Shown piece after piece: positions 8,354 through 16,119 of a stretch of 35,398 nt of DNA. The position numbers and the translations under genes were made by a program. Source of the stretch: Planctomycetota bacterium (lineage in GTDB: Bacteria; Planctomycetota; Phycisphaerae; Sedimentisphaerales; Anaerobacaceae). The notes under the pieces were generated by a model. It made no database searches. It was not told the DNA's origin and saw nothing but the letters and a program-made list of their open reading frames with translations. Numbering within the stretch: position 1 is the first letter of the stretch; the number at the start of each line of letters is the position of its first letter. The stretch lies in contig VRUK01000032.1 in NCBI GenBank assembly GCA_019456195.1, positions 1 to 35,398 of the forward strand, written 5' to 3'.

Positions 8354-10261
8354 TTAAAGAGTCCACTCCAGGCCGAGTTCAAGCAATTTGGCATCTGTTG
8401 GATTACCTGTTTTACTGTCCCAGCCCATCAAATCATAATACTGGTCCAGCATCTTCTCGAAGGCCTCGCTGTCGACACGTTTACCTTTTGCCGGACCATC
8501 AGGCAAAGCCTTACCGAGCCTTTCCGGAAGACGGTCATGCTCACGAGCAAAGCCTCTTTTGGCATTGAGCTGCCGCATCATATTCACCCGTCGCTCCCCG
8601 ACCTTCATCAACTCCCAAAGTGTACATTCCCAGCCGGTGGTATAGCCGAGCAAATCTTCGAGTTCGCGATAATTAAAGAGGTTGCCCGGCCCCCAGCAAA
8701 ACATACACAAACTCAATGTATCGAGCAGACTATAGAAATATTGTGTGTAAACAGTCATACGCACTTTGTCCATCTCATACGAATCCGAGGCTTCACGAAT
8801 TCCGGATTGCTCCGAAGAAGCTGGATGTTCAGATTTGAACACACCCAGTCCTTTGCGTGCTTCACAATCACTGGCCAAAAGCCAGTCATGCTCCGACGAC
8901 ATATGGTCGGGCCCAATGGGACAAACCGCATACATCAGCGCCTGGCTTGGCTTAACCTGTGCCATATGAACAGCTAAGCCATTGTTTTTGACATGTATCG
9001 CATAATCAGCAGTTTGCTTGCCAAAGTGTTCGACTGCGGCCTCAAACCCCTCAGCTAATACATCTCCTATGCCCTTCCGCTGAGCTACGCGCTCAATCAG
9101 CCAGAGCAGTGCATCCGGGTCACCAAAACCAAGCGATTTGCCGTCCGTTGCCTCCTGCGTAATCAGGCCTTTCTCCGCAGATTCGAAAAGATACGCCGCC
9201 AGCCCCCCCATAGTAATAGTGTCAATTCCATAGTTGTTACATAGCTCATTCGCCTTGGCTACAGCCACCGGATCGGTAATATCCAGATTGGAACCCAGAA
9301 GCCCAAGCGTCTCAAACTCCGGCCCGCCAAGTCTGTCGGTTACCTTGTATGGCGTTTCTGCTTTCACTTTCCTGCGGCATCCAACAACACAGGCAAAACA
9401 TGTCGTAAAACCCGTCCCTATACTGGGCTCAAAAGTAGCCCCATCAAGTTTTTTGTAGTCCTTGTGATAACTGCGAGAGTAGTTGTGCGTAGCCAGGTTT
9501 CCGGCTTCGGCCTGAAATCCCACCACTCCCGGTGTCCCATACTTACTGAGTGTTGTTGGAAATCCGGATTCGGGCAATCGTTCCGAAGCCAGGCGTCCTA
9601 ATTTCCTCAGCCCATCAGCATCAGCAAAGTTGATTTTATTGCTCCCTCTAACAACAATCGCACGCAGATTCTTACTTCCAAAAACGGCCCCCATACCCGT
9701 CCTGCCCGCAACATCGTTCAAATCAGCCACAAGGCAGGCAAATCGTACGAGTTTTTCCCCGGCAGGCCCGCACTGCAGGATGCTGAGTTTACCGCCGCCC
9801 ACTTCCTCTATAAGAGTATCATAAACATCAAGAACATTTTGCCCTTTCAGGCCGCCCGCCTCCCTTGTTTGTATGTCCTGTCCATCAACTAATAAATAAA
9901 CCGGTGTTTTTGATTTGCCTGTAATGACAATAGCATCGTAACCGGCCCGTTTAATCATCGGCCCGATACTTCCTCCCGTCTGGCTGTCACCAATAGCGCC
10001 CGTAACCGGCGACAAAGCAGTTACACTACAGCGGCTCACACCACTGACCGGCGCACCGGTAGTAACTCCCGGTGCGATGGTCAATATGTTCTGTTCAGCT
10101 AAAGCGTCTATGTCGGGAGCAGTTTCCTTAAGAAGAAAATACGTTCCGAAAGCCCCCCCGCCAAGGTACATACGGTAGAAATCCTCGGAGAACTTCTGCT
10201 TTTCGACCGTACCTGTAGTCAAATTAACTCGAAGAATCGTTCCCGTAAAACCATTAGACAT
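8354..10261 (-). CDS. aor: aldehyde:ferredoxin oxidoreductase (tungsten/molybdenum pterin)
   Basis: This full-length 635-residue AOR family enzyme normally oxidises aldehydes to carboxylic acids, or the reverse, with ferredoxin, using a W/Mo bis-pterin and a [4Fe-4S] cluster. Cluster ligands are visible as TTCFACVVGC (Cys288, 291, 295) with a fourth Cys in LSLCMFCWGP (519 or 522). Family segments AGRTGMGAVFGSKNLRAI and GGPEFETLGLLGSN are present. The first codons (ATGTCTAATGG) lie inside attL of the integrated element. The integrase stop is 19 nt upstream on the same strand, so translation now relies on element-supplied AAGGTAAGGT instead of the native GGAGG leader that remains at attR. Coding looks undamaged. 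Confidence 0.93.
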   Translation of the reverse strand: MSNGFTGTILRVNLTTGTVEKQKFSEDFYRMYLGGGAFGTYFLLKETAPDIDALAEQNILTIAPGVTTGAPVSGVSRCSVTALSPVTGAIGDSQTGGSIGPMIKRAGYDAIVITGKSKTPVYLLVDGQDIQTREAGGLKGQNVLDVYDTLIEEVGGGKLSILQCGPAGEKLVRFACLVADLNDVAGRTGMGAVFGSKNLRAIVVRGSNKINFADADGLRKLGRLASERLPESGFPTTLSKYGTPGVVGFQAEAGNLATHNYSRSYHKDYKKLDGATFEPSIGTGFTTCFACVVGCRRKVKAETPYKVTDRLGGPEFETLGLLGSNLDITDPVAVAKANELCNNYGIDTITMGGLAAYLFESAEKGLITQEATDGKSLGFGDPDALLWLIERVAQRKGIGDVLAEGFEAAVEHFGKQTADYAIHVKNNGLAVHMAQVKPSQALMYAVCPIGPDHMSSEHDWLLASDCEARKGLGVFKSEHPASSEQSGIREASDSYEMDKVRMTVYTQYFYSLLDTLSLCMFCWGPGNLFNYRELEDLLGYTTGWECTLWELMKVGERRVNMMRQLNAKRGFAREHDRLPERLGKALPDGPAKGKRVDSEAFEKMLDQYYDLMGWDSKTGNPTDAKLLELGLEWTL

Positions 10262-10263
10262 AA
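10251..10263. other. attL core of the integrated element
   Basis: The 13-bp sequence CCATTAGACATAA here is repeated exactly at 25401-25413. Read on the minus strand it is TTATGTCTAATGG, covering the start codon and first codons of AOR. Host AOR coding lies to the left; the integrase gene starts its stop codon 17 bp to the right. Flanks diverge immediately on both sides of the core, as expected for site-specific integration. Confidence 0.85.
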
Positions 10264-10280
10264 TTTTGATACCTTACCTT

Positions 10281-11561
10281 TTAGGCTGATAACGCCATAT
10301 TGGGTACGTTATCGCTGTTTCTCAATCCTCTATTGTCCATAGTTGTCTTTTGTAGTGTACCGTCAGGACAAGACACGGTCAAGTCACGAAGCTTTTTTAT
10401 CGCCGCCCATTTGTCTATCTGTGTGACGTGCGAGTAGAGCATTGTCGTTGCAAGGTCTTTATGCCGGGCAAGTTTCTGCACAACTGTTGCAGGGACTCCG
10501 GCAAGGAAAAGGTCAGTGATAAACGTATGCCTCAAAGAATGAAAATCAATATCCCGTCCGGCTGCGTCTGTGTAATCTACGCCAGCGATTTCCAAGTCTC
10601 TCCTTATCATATTGACGGCGTGTGAACCGAAGGGCAGGTCAAACGCCAAGTCGGTCGGTTCCTTGCCTGACAGAAATACTTTAATCTCTGCTGCGGTCTT
10701 ATCATTCAGGATAAGGTCGTCCGTTTCCTTGCCTTTGGCGTTCTCGGCCTCTACTCGAACCGTACAGGGGCTTACATTAAAGTTAAACGATAATACTCTC
10801 AATACTTTGATTTCAGAGTATCGCAAGCCACATTCAAGAGCTATATGATAAACCATATAACGTGCCTCGGCACTCATACGACCTCGATGTTTTCCGTTCC
10901 TTGTGGCACTTAACAGCCTGCTCTTTTCGTCTGCGTTCAATGGTCTGCGTTTTTTTCTTTTCTCCGTCTGCTTAATAAGTTTTATTCTTATCAATGAGTC
11001 GGGAAGGCCACGTTCATCGAACAGCCATTTTGTGAATGTTTTGAATGCCCTTAGATGTACGTTGTACGTCCCTTGTCCATAACCATCCTCACTCCGTCCT
11101 CTGGCAAGGAACGTCTCAACTGCCGTGCCGTCAATATCACTGAACATCTTGAATCCACATCCATTCATAACCCTCAATATGCTCGATTCTGTCCGGGTGA
11201 TATAATGTTCTTTGCAAGCTCTTGCCTTACGAGTTTCAAGGAATACTTTCAGGTGGTCGAGTAACGGCGTCGCCAGATGGTCGGTCGTACTGCGCCTGTC
11301 AACTATATTCCATTCGATGAGCTTGTTCTGGATTCGCGGCATAAGGTCGGTAAACCATTTTTTATCTGCATCGGTTCCGAGCCGTCCATTGTTGTTCATA
11401 ACGGTCTGGATTTCAAGGCCGAGCTTACTGCTTTCGTTCTTGTTGGTATATGCCTTCAATCGCCGTCTTTTTCCTGTACGGTCATTGAACGTCAAATACC
11501 ATTCGCTACAGACTTTTGATTTGTCGTGTCGGTCTTTGTATTTTGTTTGATATGTTTTCAT
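10281..11561 (-). CDS. int: tyrosine recombinase / integrase of the element
   Basis: The 426-residue protein has an N-terminal arm-binding region, a core-binding domain (about 95-190) and a C-terminal catalytic domain with the full set: Arg247 in CGLRYSEI, His341 and Arg344 in HSLRHTF, His367 in ARHKD and Tyr376 in MLYSHV. The start is taken at 11561, where AAGGAG lies 6 nt upstream and the ATG overlaps the metallopeptidase stop as ATGA; an upstream start at 11594 lacks such a site. Its position beside attL marks it as the integrase for this element. The stop lies 19 nt before AOR, with no terminator between, so int transcription should run into AOR. Confidence 0.93.
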   Translation of the reverse strand: MKTYQTKYKDRHDKSKVCSEWYLTFNDRTGKRRRLKAYTNKNESSKLGLEIQTVMNNNGRLGTDADKKWFTDLMPRIQNKLIEWNIVDRRSTTDHLATPLLDHLKVFLETRKARACKEHYITRTESSILRVMNGCGFKMFSDIDGTAVETFLARGRSEDGYGQGTYNVHLRAFKTFTKWLFDERGLPDSLIRIKLIKQTEKRKKRRPLNADEKSRLLSATRNGKHRGRMSAEARYMVYHIALECGLRYSEIKVLRVLSFNFNVSPCTVRVEAENAKGKETDDLILNDKTAAEIKVFLSGKEPTDLAFDLPFGSHAVNMIRRDLEIAGVDYTDAAGRDIDFHSLRHTFITDLFLAGVPATVVQKLARHKDLATTMLYSHVTQIDKWAAIKKLRDLTVSCPDGTLQKTTMDNRGLRNSDNVPNMALSA

Positions 11562-11992
11562 TTTCTTCTCCTTTGAATTTTGGGGATTCCCCATTCTTTA
11601 ACCTTATCATTGGCGGCCTGTTCGTTTGCTTCTAATCCGTATTCCCGGTGTTTTAACCACGCATGCGCTATCTCATGCGCTACCAAATATACAGAATATA
11701 CAGAATCATCTTCATCCAAACAGGGGCGATAAATACAAATTAGAAACACTGGCTTATCAACCCAAGTGCAACAACCAGTTCCGCCAGTGTCTCCAACAAC
11801 GAGGAAAATTGTCTTGTTCCTGACGTAGGTCATTACATCTTCCGGCAAATAGTGTTTTGCAAGAAATCTCAAATAATCGTTACCGTTATCGTTGTTAAAA
11901 GACTCGGTGATTCCATAATCAAGCAACCGTTTCCTTAAAAGTTGAATTTCTTTTGTGGGTTTTAGAGTTACCCGTTTTTTTGGTTTCTTCAT
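11558..11992 (-). CDS. ImmA/IrrE-like zinc metallopeptidase
   Basis: The 144-residue protein contains VAHEIAHAWLKH (HEXXH at 106-110) followed by EANEQAAND, whose Glu would be the third zinc ligand; this is the arrangement in ImmA/IrrE (DUF955-like) peptidases. In ICEBs1 and several phages such enzymes cleave a repressor after DNA damage and induce excision. Here the stop overlaps the integrase ATG (ATGA), giving translational coupling of peptidase and integrase. No ImmR-type repressor gene is adjacent, so the substrate is open. The leader holds a structured inverted repeat (12011-12074) and AAGGTGAC near the start. Confidence 0.75.
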   Translation of the reverse strand: MKKPKKRVTLKPTKEIQLLRKRLLDYGITESFNNDNGNDYLRFLAKHYLPEDVMTYVRNKTIFLVVGDTGGTGCCTWVDKPVFLICIYRPCLDEDDSVYSVYLVAHEIAHAWLKHREYGLEANEQAANDKVKEWGIPKIQRRRK

Positions 11993-12010
11993 AATGTCAC
12001 CTTAAAAAGG

Positions 12011-12074
12011 TGAGCAGGACTTGTGAACGCCAATAAGAGCGTTACCCGCCTTACGGTTAGGGAAATCCTGCTCA
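12011..12074 (-). promoter_or_regulatory. structured leader RNA candidate upstream of metallopeptidase-int
   Basis: A 9-bp stem is formed by TGAGCAGGA (12011-12019) and TCCTGCTCA (12066-12074). Between the arms are two smaller hairpins, AACGC/GCGTT around CAATAAGA, and CCG/CGG flanked by CCC/GGG, so the unit can fold as a three-way junction. On the minus strand it sits just before the ribosome binding site AAGGTGAC of the metallopeptidase gene. It could be a leader regulating peptidase-integrase expression, an sRNA, or a protein-binding dyad. I do not recognise a known riboswitch or ribozyme class. Confidence 0.4.
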
Positions 12075-12094
12075 TCAAATTGAAAGCATTAGAG

Positions 12095-12127
12095 TTGATT
12101 CTTATTGTTTTCACGATATTATTATCG
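12095..12127 (+). promoter_or_regulatory. probable promoter with overlapping dyad for lipoprotein gene
   Basis: TTGATT (12095-12100) and TATTAT (12117-12122) are separated by 16 bp. The -10 overlaps the perfect dyad CGATA-TTAT-TATCG (12114-12127), a possible operator. The lipoprotein start lies about 140 bp downstream. Confidence 0.35.
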
Positions 12128-12264
12128 CACAGTAATTTCTGTTTGTAAAGAAAAATAAGTAGTTTCATTATAATATTTCCTTTGATTTAATGGCTTACAG
12201 GTTTATATTACGTTTTCTACGTTTCGTTCAAAATCGGGAAAAGCAGTTTAATTTGGAGTGTAAA

Positions 12265-12603
12265 ATGAGAAAACAATTATTTTGCTTATTGCTATTTGCT
12301 TCAATCTTCCTTGCAGGATGCTTGAATATGCCAACGCCAGCCTCGCAAATCACCAGCTCATACACTTCCGGACTCAGGTATGAGGATTTTGACTGCTCAC
12401 GCTTGTCGGTAGAGTTGGATTCTCTGGCAAGGCGAGAGAACCAGTTGGTAATCGCCCAAGAGCAAAGATACAAAACGAGCCAGACACAAGCGTTCTGGTG
12501 GGGTTTTGGGCAAGGAGATGGAGTTGAGGCTTCCGAATTGGCGAATGTGCGCGGAGAGAAAGAAGCAGTTCGCAAAGCGATGGAGATAAAGGGTTGTAAA
12601 TAA
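12265..12603 (+). CDS. small lipoprotein
   Basis: The 112-residue protein starts MRKQLFCLLLFASIFLAGC, a signal peptide with lipobox LAGC, so the mature protein begins at Cys19. The mature part has YEDFDCSRLSVELDSLARR and ends GEKEAVRKAMEIKGC. These two Cys-containing ends resemble small proteobacterial lipoproteins of unknown function with a YxxxxCxQL motif. I chose ATG 12265 because GGAG lies 6 nt upstream and the signal peptide begins there; a longer in-frame ORF from 12190 would destroy the signal. It is the only plus-strand gene at this end of the element and may be cargo that changes the cell surface. Confidence 0.7.
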   Translation: MRKQLFCLLLFASIFLAGCLNMPTPASQITSSYTSGLRYEDFDCSRLSVELDSLARRENQLVIAQEQRYKTSQTQAFWWGFGQGDGVEASELANVRGEKEAVRKAMEIKGCK

Positions 12604-12712
12604 CAGCGCCTACAGACTTCGGCTCACACTTGCATATAGCCTCTCAACTACCCATTTAAAGGGGTTTGCAGGCCGTAGAATGGACGAACTCGTCTTGATG
12701 GGTATAGAAAAG

Positions 12713-13099
12713 TTAGTCTATCAGAGCTTGTTCTTGCAAAACTTCAAGAATCTCAATAGACGTAAACATTGAATTTGCCGCCCCATCCAGAATCTTTTCT
12801 AAAAATTCTTTTGAGCAATCTTCTTTTGGTATCAATAAACCTTTATCAATCCCTGCCTGCAAGTCTATCAAAGTGGGACATTTTGCCTCTCTATAGAAGA
12901 CATAGCTCTTATGTTTAATAAAAGGGTGCTCACCATCATTTACAATACAACTTGAGTCATTTAATCCGATTGCTTCATCTCGCCAACTGCTGATATTTAC
13001 AATCACTACTTTTTGGGAATTACCTGAAGGATTTGAAATGATAATGTAAAGGTGTTCTGGATGCCCGCCGTAGAAGGTGCTTCCAATTTGTAACGACAT
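12713..13099 (-). CDS. putative toxin partner of Panacea antitoxin
   Basis: The 128-residue protein begins with a short beta-rich region ([26 protein letters not shown]) and has [25 protein letters not shown] in the centre. This pattern recurs in hypothetical proteins next to DUF4065 genes. Its ATG overlaps the antitoxin-like stop by one base (TAATG), as in many type II toxin-antitoxin operons. From position and pairing I infer it is the toxin. No catalytic activity can be assigned from the sequence alone. It ends convergent with the lipoprotein gene. Confidence 0.55.
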
Positions 13100-13710
13100 T
13101 AACTGTTTGCTCCAAACAGATGTCGTGCTTCAGCACTTTCTGTTGCGCTTTCGATGATTTCTTTAAGCCAATCACTCTTGCCGATGGCATCCAGTAAATC
13201 TGATAAAGGAATGAAACACGAGGAGGAGCCAGGATTATTTTTTACCCATTCTGGAAGCTTTTCTGATTTCATGGCTACTTCCCATTCACCAAGTTCCCTG
13301 TTTTCTTCCCAAATACTTTTCAATAAGTCAATTTCGTATCGGCACAATTTTCCATTACCAGGGTCTTTAATCAAGCGAATTTCATATTCATCTTTTTCAA
13401 TGTATTCATCCCATTCACTGTTGTTAAATGTGCGTTGATTAACTAAATCCACTAAGTGGCTAAGGGTCGGGCCGTGTTCCATTGCTACAAAACGGTCTCC
13501 CGTTATAGGTCTTCCGGTTTCTTCTATGCTTTTTCTATCAGCAAAATACAACAACTTCAGAACTCGCATAAAATTATCTGAATTCGTTGGGTGTTTTTGC
13601 TTCAACAGAAAAGCAACAGCTTGTATAGCCTTAGTCTGATTGAACTCAAATATTCTTTCTTTTCTTGCTATTTGGCTCACAGCCTCAACCTCATTTACTA
13701 TTGGACTCAT
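13099..13710 (-). CDS. Panacea-domain (DUF4065, SocA-like) antitoxin
   Basis: The 203-residue protein carries the Panacea/DUF4065 fold. Visible features are AVAFLLKQ, then [21 protein letters not shown], then [20 protein letters not shown], the conserved core of SocA-type proteins. Panacea proteins are known antitoxins that pair with many unrelated toxins, often on prophages. The start at 13710 is preferred: GAGGTAGAGG precedes it and a promoter (13736-13764) lies just upstream, overlapping the longer possible start at 13764. The downstream gene overlaps by one base and is the likely toxin. The pair probably stabilises the element or excludes phages. Confidence 0.75.
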
Positions 13711-13735
13711 AGCCTCTACCTCACATGATAATATT

Positions 13736-13764
13736 ATTGTATATTCTTTCTTCGTCAGAAGCAA
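13736..13764 (-). promoter_or_regulatory. promoter of the toxin-antitoxin operon
   Basis: On the minus strand TTGCTT (13764-13759) and TACAAT (13741-13736) are spaced by 17 bp, a sigma70-like pair. The -10 ends 25 nt before the antitoxin ATG at 13710. Confidence 0.45.
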
Positions 13765-13817
13765 GCAAAAAGTTCAATAAATTCGCTTTTTTCAAGCCAG
13801 CCCCTTGTTTTTAGCCC

Positions 13818-13850
13818 AAAAATAAGGCCCCGATATAGCTCAGGGCCTTA
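13818..13850 (-). terminator. Rho-independent terminator (minus strand)
   Basis: The perfect 8-bp stem TAAGGCCC/GGGCCTTA (13850-13843 with 13830-13823, 12-nt loop) is followed on the minus strand by TTTTT. It ends the minus-strand small-protein operon (16025 to 13989) before the toxin-antitoxin promoter. Confidence 0.7.
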
Positions 13851-13934
13851 CCCCAAGTCGCTCAGCCCGTCGCTATGAACTTATAAAAGATGCTCTAATT
13901 ACTTTTTCTGTTTTGGCTTTTCAGCCATAATTCC

Positions 13935-13974
13935 TAAAATAACCCTGCGGCGCAGGCCATCCCGCGGCGCAGGG
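13935..13974 (-). terminator. GC-rich hairpin, probable terminator (minus strand)
   Basis: CCCTGCG (13943-13949) pairs with CGCAGGG (13968-13974), extended by CGC/GCG after a G-G mismatch. On the minus strand it is followed by TTATTTTA. It lies 15 bp after the stop of the 61-residue gene, upstream of the second terminator, making a tandem pair. A 10-bp direct repeat GCGGCGCAGG forms both arms. Confidence 0.5.
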
Positions 13975-13988
13975 AACCCGAAAGCCGA

Positions 13989-14174
13989 TTACTTTGTCCC
14001 GGTTACATTCCGCTTGCTAACGTTCACTGCCTTAGTGTTCGTGTCGGGCTTTAATTTCATTGCCTGGTCGAGGCTGTAACTTTTCTGCTTTGCGTTGACA
14101 ATTACGTTCAGACCTTTCGTATTGCCTGTCCCTGCATACTTGTCTTCGCCCATAGTTCTATGTTTCTTTGCCAT
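13989..14174 (-). CDS. small basic protein, unknown
   Basis: This is a 61-residue Lys-rich protein starting MAKKHRTMGEDKYAGTG, with no recognised domain. AAGGAAA lies upstream of the ATG. It is the last gene of the minus-strand operon 16025-13989 and is followed by two terminator hairpins. The charge suggests a nucleic-acid-binding or small structural role, but this is speculation. Confidence 0.5.
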   Translation of the reverse strand: MAKKHRTMGEDKYAGTGNTKGLNVIVNAKQKSYSLDQAMKLKPDTNTKAVNVSKRNVTGTK

Positions 14175-14176
14175 AA

Positions 14177-14254
14177 TTAATTTCCTTTTCTGCGCTTCTT
14201 GCGCGTTTGAATTTTGGCTTTAGCCGCTTTCTTTAGTTTCTTGAATTTACTCAC
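14177..14254 (-). CDS. possible 25-residue Lys/Arg-rich peptide
   Basis: A GTG codon overlapping the end of the preceding gene (AGT GAG TAA) opens a 25-codon frame rich in Lys and Arg, ending TAA 2 bp before the next gene's ATG. The close fit between the two neighbours is the main support. There is no clear ribosome binding site, so it may be translated by coupling or not at all. Confidence 0.3.
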   Translation of the reverse strand: MSKFKKLKKAAKAKIQTRKKRRKGN

Positions 14255-14666
14255 TTTTTTCTGCCAACTCCGGGTTCATCATATCTTCTTTGTTCATGCC
14301 GTTAAGGAAATCAGATTCCTTCTCGGACTGTTCAACTGGAACCTGTGCAGGAACCTCCGGCTCACTTCTGGGGGCAGGTATTCCACCTTGCATTCTGGCC
14401 AGTGCTTCCTCCACCCTCTTATCGACGAGCTTATTGATTTGCCCTTCCGTCAGTCTCACGTCGAGAGCTTTACCACGGGTACTCTGGTCGATTAACATCT
14501 TCTGTTTCTTATTTACTGTCGAAGGATGAGAGTTACATCGCAGACATATCCAGCAGTTCCACGGCTCGCCAAGTTTCGTCAGGGGACGTCTGCACTTTAC
14601 CGTAGCGCATATCGGCGCTTGTTCCGGCATTGGTAAAATCGCTGCTCTTTCTTTTAATGCTAGCAT
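14247..14666 (-). CDS. hypothetical protein with four-Cys zinc-binding motif
   Basis: The 139-residue protein has Cys pairs in ICATVKC and CWICLRC (about residues 20-45), suggesting a zinc ribbon. A helical stretch with LTEGQINKLVDKRVEEALARM follows, and then a Pro/Glu-rich tail. AAGGAAAA precedes the ATG. It lies 27 bp after the coiled-coil gene in the same operon. The fold is compatible with a phage-type nucleic-acid-binding protein or a small scaffold, but I recognise no family. Confidence 0.6.
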   Translation of the reverse strand: MLALKERAAILPMPEQAPICATVKCRRPLTKLGEPWNCWICLRCNSHPSTVNKKQKMLIDQSTRGKALDVRLTEGQINKLVDKRVEEALARMQGGIPAPRSEPEVPAQVPVEQSEKESDFLNGMNKEDMMNPELAEKSE

Positions 14667-14693
14667 AATGTTTTCCTTAAATAATATATTGGT

Positions 14694-15635
14694 TTAGTTA
14701 TTATATGGGGCTAACTCGCCCGCTGGTACGCCGTGTCTCGGCTTTTTACGTTCGACCTGTATCCTGGCCTTGTTTAGTTTACTGTCGGGGTAGTTGTCTT
14801 CAGAGTCGGGCAAAATCATATTACACGGCTGGTTCAACATCGGGATTCCTTCGTCGTCAACCATGTCAATTTCTTTCAGGGGAATCGGATAGTCAATCTC
14901 ATTCAACTGCTTCGCCCGTACCCTATCGCCAGCTAAGCCGTGAACAATCTCATCCCAAACGTTGCTTATTCTGTCCTTGCCCCATAAGAAGTCGGAATCC
15001 TCTTCGATTGTCTTATGGTTCTCATTGACAAAGTCGGCGGCGTTGACGGCTTCGGTAATCTCCCCTTCACCAAGAACGGCAAAACCGTCCTGTGCAATAG
15101 TGCCGATAGCTATTCGAGCATCACAATAAGCCGTGTACATCGCTACGGATGCTTCGCAATAACGCTTCCGATAAACACCTAATATCTCAGGCGATAACTG
15201 AGAATTGCGAACAGCTTCGGTACGGGCAAGCTCGGCATCCCGAACAGCATTATCCAAAGGCAAAAGCCGCTCAGGTGCAAAACTGAGATACGCCCGCTTA
15301 CTAACAATGTCAGCAGTCTTGTCAGTAATCGCACGGTTCATCTTCTGAGTGTGCAAGCCCTTGCGTATCTGCTCGTTTACGTCCAAACGCAACTGAACAA
15401 CCTCTTTGTCCAGCTTATCAATAGAAGCTCGAACCTTTTCGTTATCCGTTTTTTCTAAAAATACGGCTGTCTTCGCTAACTTTATGGCCTTGTCAATCTC
15501 GTCAGTACGAACGAACATCAGCCAACACATCTGCTCTAATTCAGTTCGCTTGTCGCCTAACGCATGTAAAGCATGTTTCCTGCCTGCAACCTTGTCAGGT
15601 AACTTTTCTCTGGCCTTAATTAAATTTTCATTCAT
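14694..15635 (-). CDS. hypothetical coiled-coil protein
   Basis: The 313-residue protein is the largest in its operon. Residues about 1-130 are strongly helical with heptad-like patterns (LTEL-, KLDKEVVQLRLDVNEQIRKGL), and the second half is acidic with ESDFLWGKDRISNVWDEIVHGLAGD. The start is ATG 15635, because AGGAG lies 8 nt upstream; a longer frame from 15701 lacks a ribosome binding site. No signal peptide or membrane segment is seen. In a satellite-like element an abundant helical protein beside small zinc proteins might be a scaffold or capsid-size factor, but nothing in the sequence proves this. Confidence 0.6.
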   Translation of the reverse strand: MNENLIKAREKLPDKVAGRKHALHALGDKRTELEQMCWLMFVRTDEIDKAIKLAKTAVFLEKTDNEKVRASIDKLDKEVVQLRLDVNEQIRKGLHTQKMNRAITDKTADIVSKRAYLSFAPERLLPLDNAVRDAELARTEAVRNSQLSPEILGVYRKRYCEASVAMYTAYCDARIAIGTIAQDGFAVLGEGEITEAVNAADFVNENHKTIEEDSDFLWGKDRISNVWDEIVHGLAGDRVRAKQLNEIDYPIPLKEIDMVDDEGIPMLNQPCNMILPDSEDNYPDSKLNKARIQVERKKPRHGVPAGELAPYNN

Positions 15636-15818
15636 TTGTGTTACTCCTAAAAATTGGTTTTGCTTAACTGTTGTAATATGGCCCTTTTGGGCTGTATTCA
15701 CGTTCTAAGGGATTAAATTCTAATATATGCCCCATAACAGGGGGTCGAATCAGAGGTACCCAAATTCTGCACTCTAAGGTACCCTACGAGCAGTCGTGTT
15801 GCGCCAACTGTTGTAACA

Positions 15819-16025
15819 TCAACCATTATGCCTTCTTTTGTAATATGCCTCGCGATATGTCCTTCTTCTACTTTCCTTTTTGCAATCTTCGCAGAGCCTT
15901 TGCCTTGCCACCAAAACCTCCCGACCGCATCCGGGACATTCACGGAGCAAAGACGGACTCGGCTTTACTTCCAACAACCTCGTGTTGTGAGAACGGTCTG
16001 CTCCGTAGCCTATTCCTGTATTCAT
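15819..16025 (-). CDS. small zinc-ribbon protein
   Basis: The 68-residue protein has two CXXC pairs, ECPGCGREV and LCEDCKKES, followed by a very basic tail (RRRTYREAYYKRRHNG). Small proteins of this type are common in phage genomes and bind nucleic acid or RNA polymerase. It is the first gene of the minus operon and is divergent from the plus-strand gene at 16120. A 76-codon frame overlapping it in another register (15713-15943) has no such motif and is rejected. The 183 bp after its stop hold only short repeats (AACTGTTGTAA twice, AGGTACCC twice). Confidence 0.6.
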   Translation of the reverse strand: MNTGIGYGADRSHNTRLLEVKPSPSLLRECPGCGREVLVARQRLCEDCKKESRRRTYREAYYKRRHNG

Positions 16026-16119
16026 TATTCGCCTTTCATAAAAAATTTATAATTGCGTAGTTTTGATGATATGCAGGAAGGCGTTAATGGCTTATATTCT
16101 TAGATAGAAAGGAGCAGAT

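Noticed and set aside
12011..12074. Integron attC site or tRNA-like fold
   Set aside because: The GTTRRRY/RYYYAAC core boxes are not correctly present and the stem layout does not match a tRNA.
12604..12712. Short dyads between the lipoprotein and the putative toxin gene
   Set aside because: Stems such as GACGA/CGTC are too short and lack a T-tract, so they do not support a terminator call.
15735..15760. tRNA-like T-loop sequence GGTCGAATC
   Set aside because: Flanking bases do not form a T-stem or acceptor stem and no anticodon arm is found upstream.
15713..15943. 76-codon minus frame overlapping the zinc-ribbon gene
   Set aside because: No recognisable motif; the overlapping frame 15819-16025 has two CXXC pairs and a better fit to small phage proteins.
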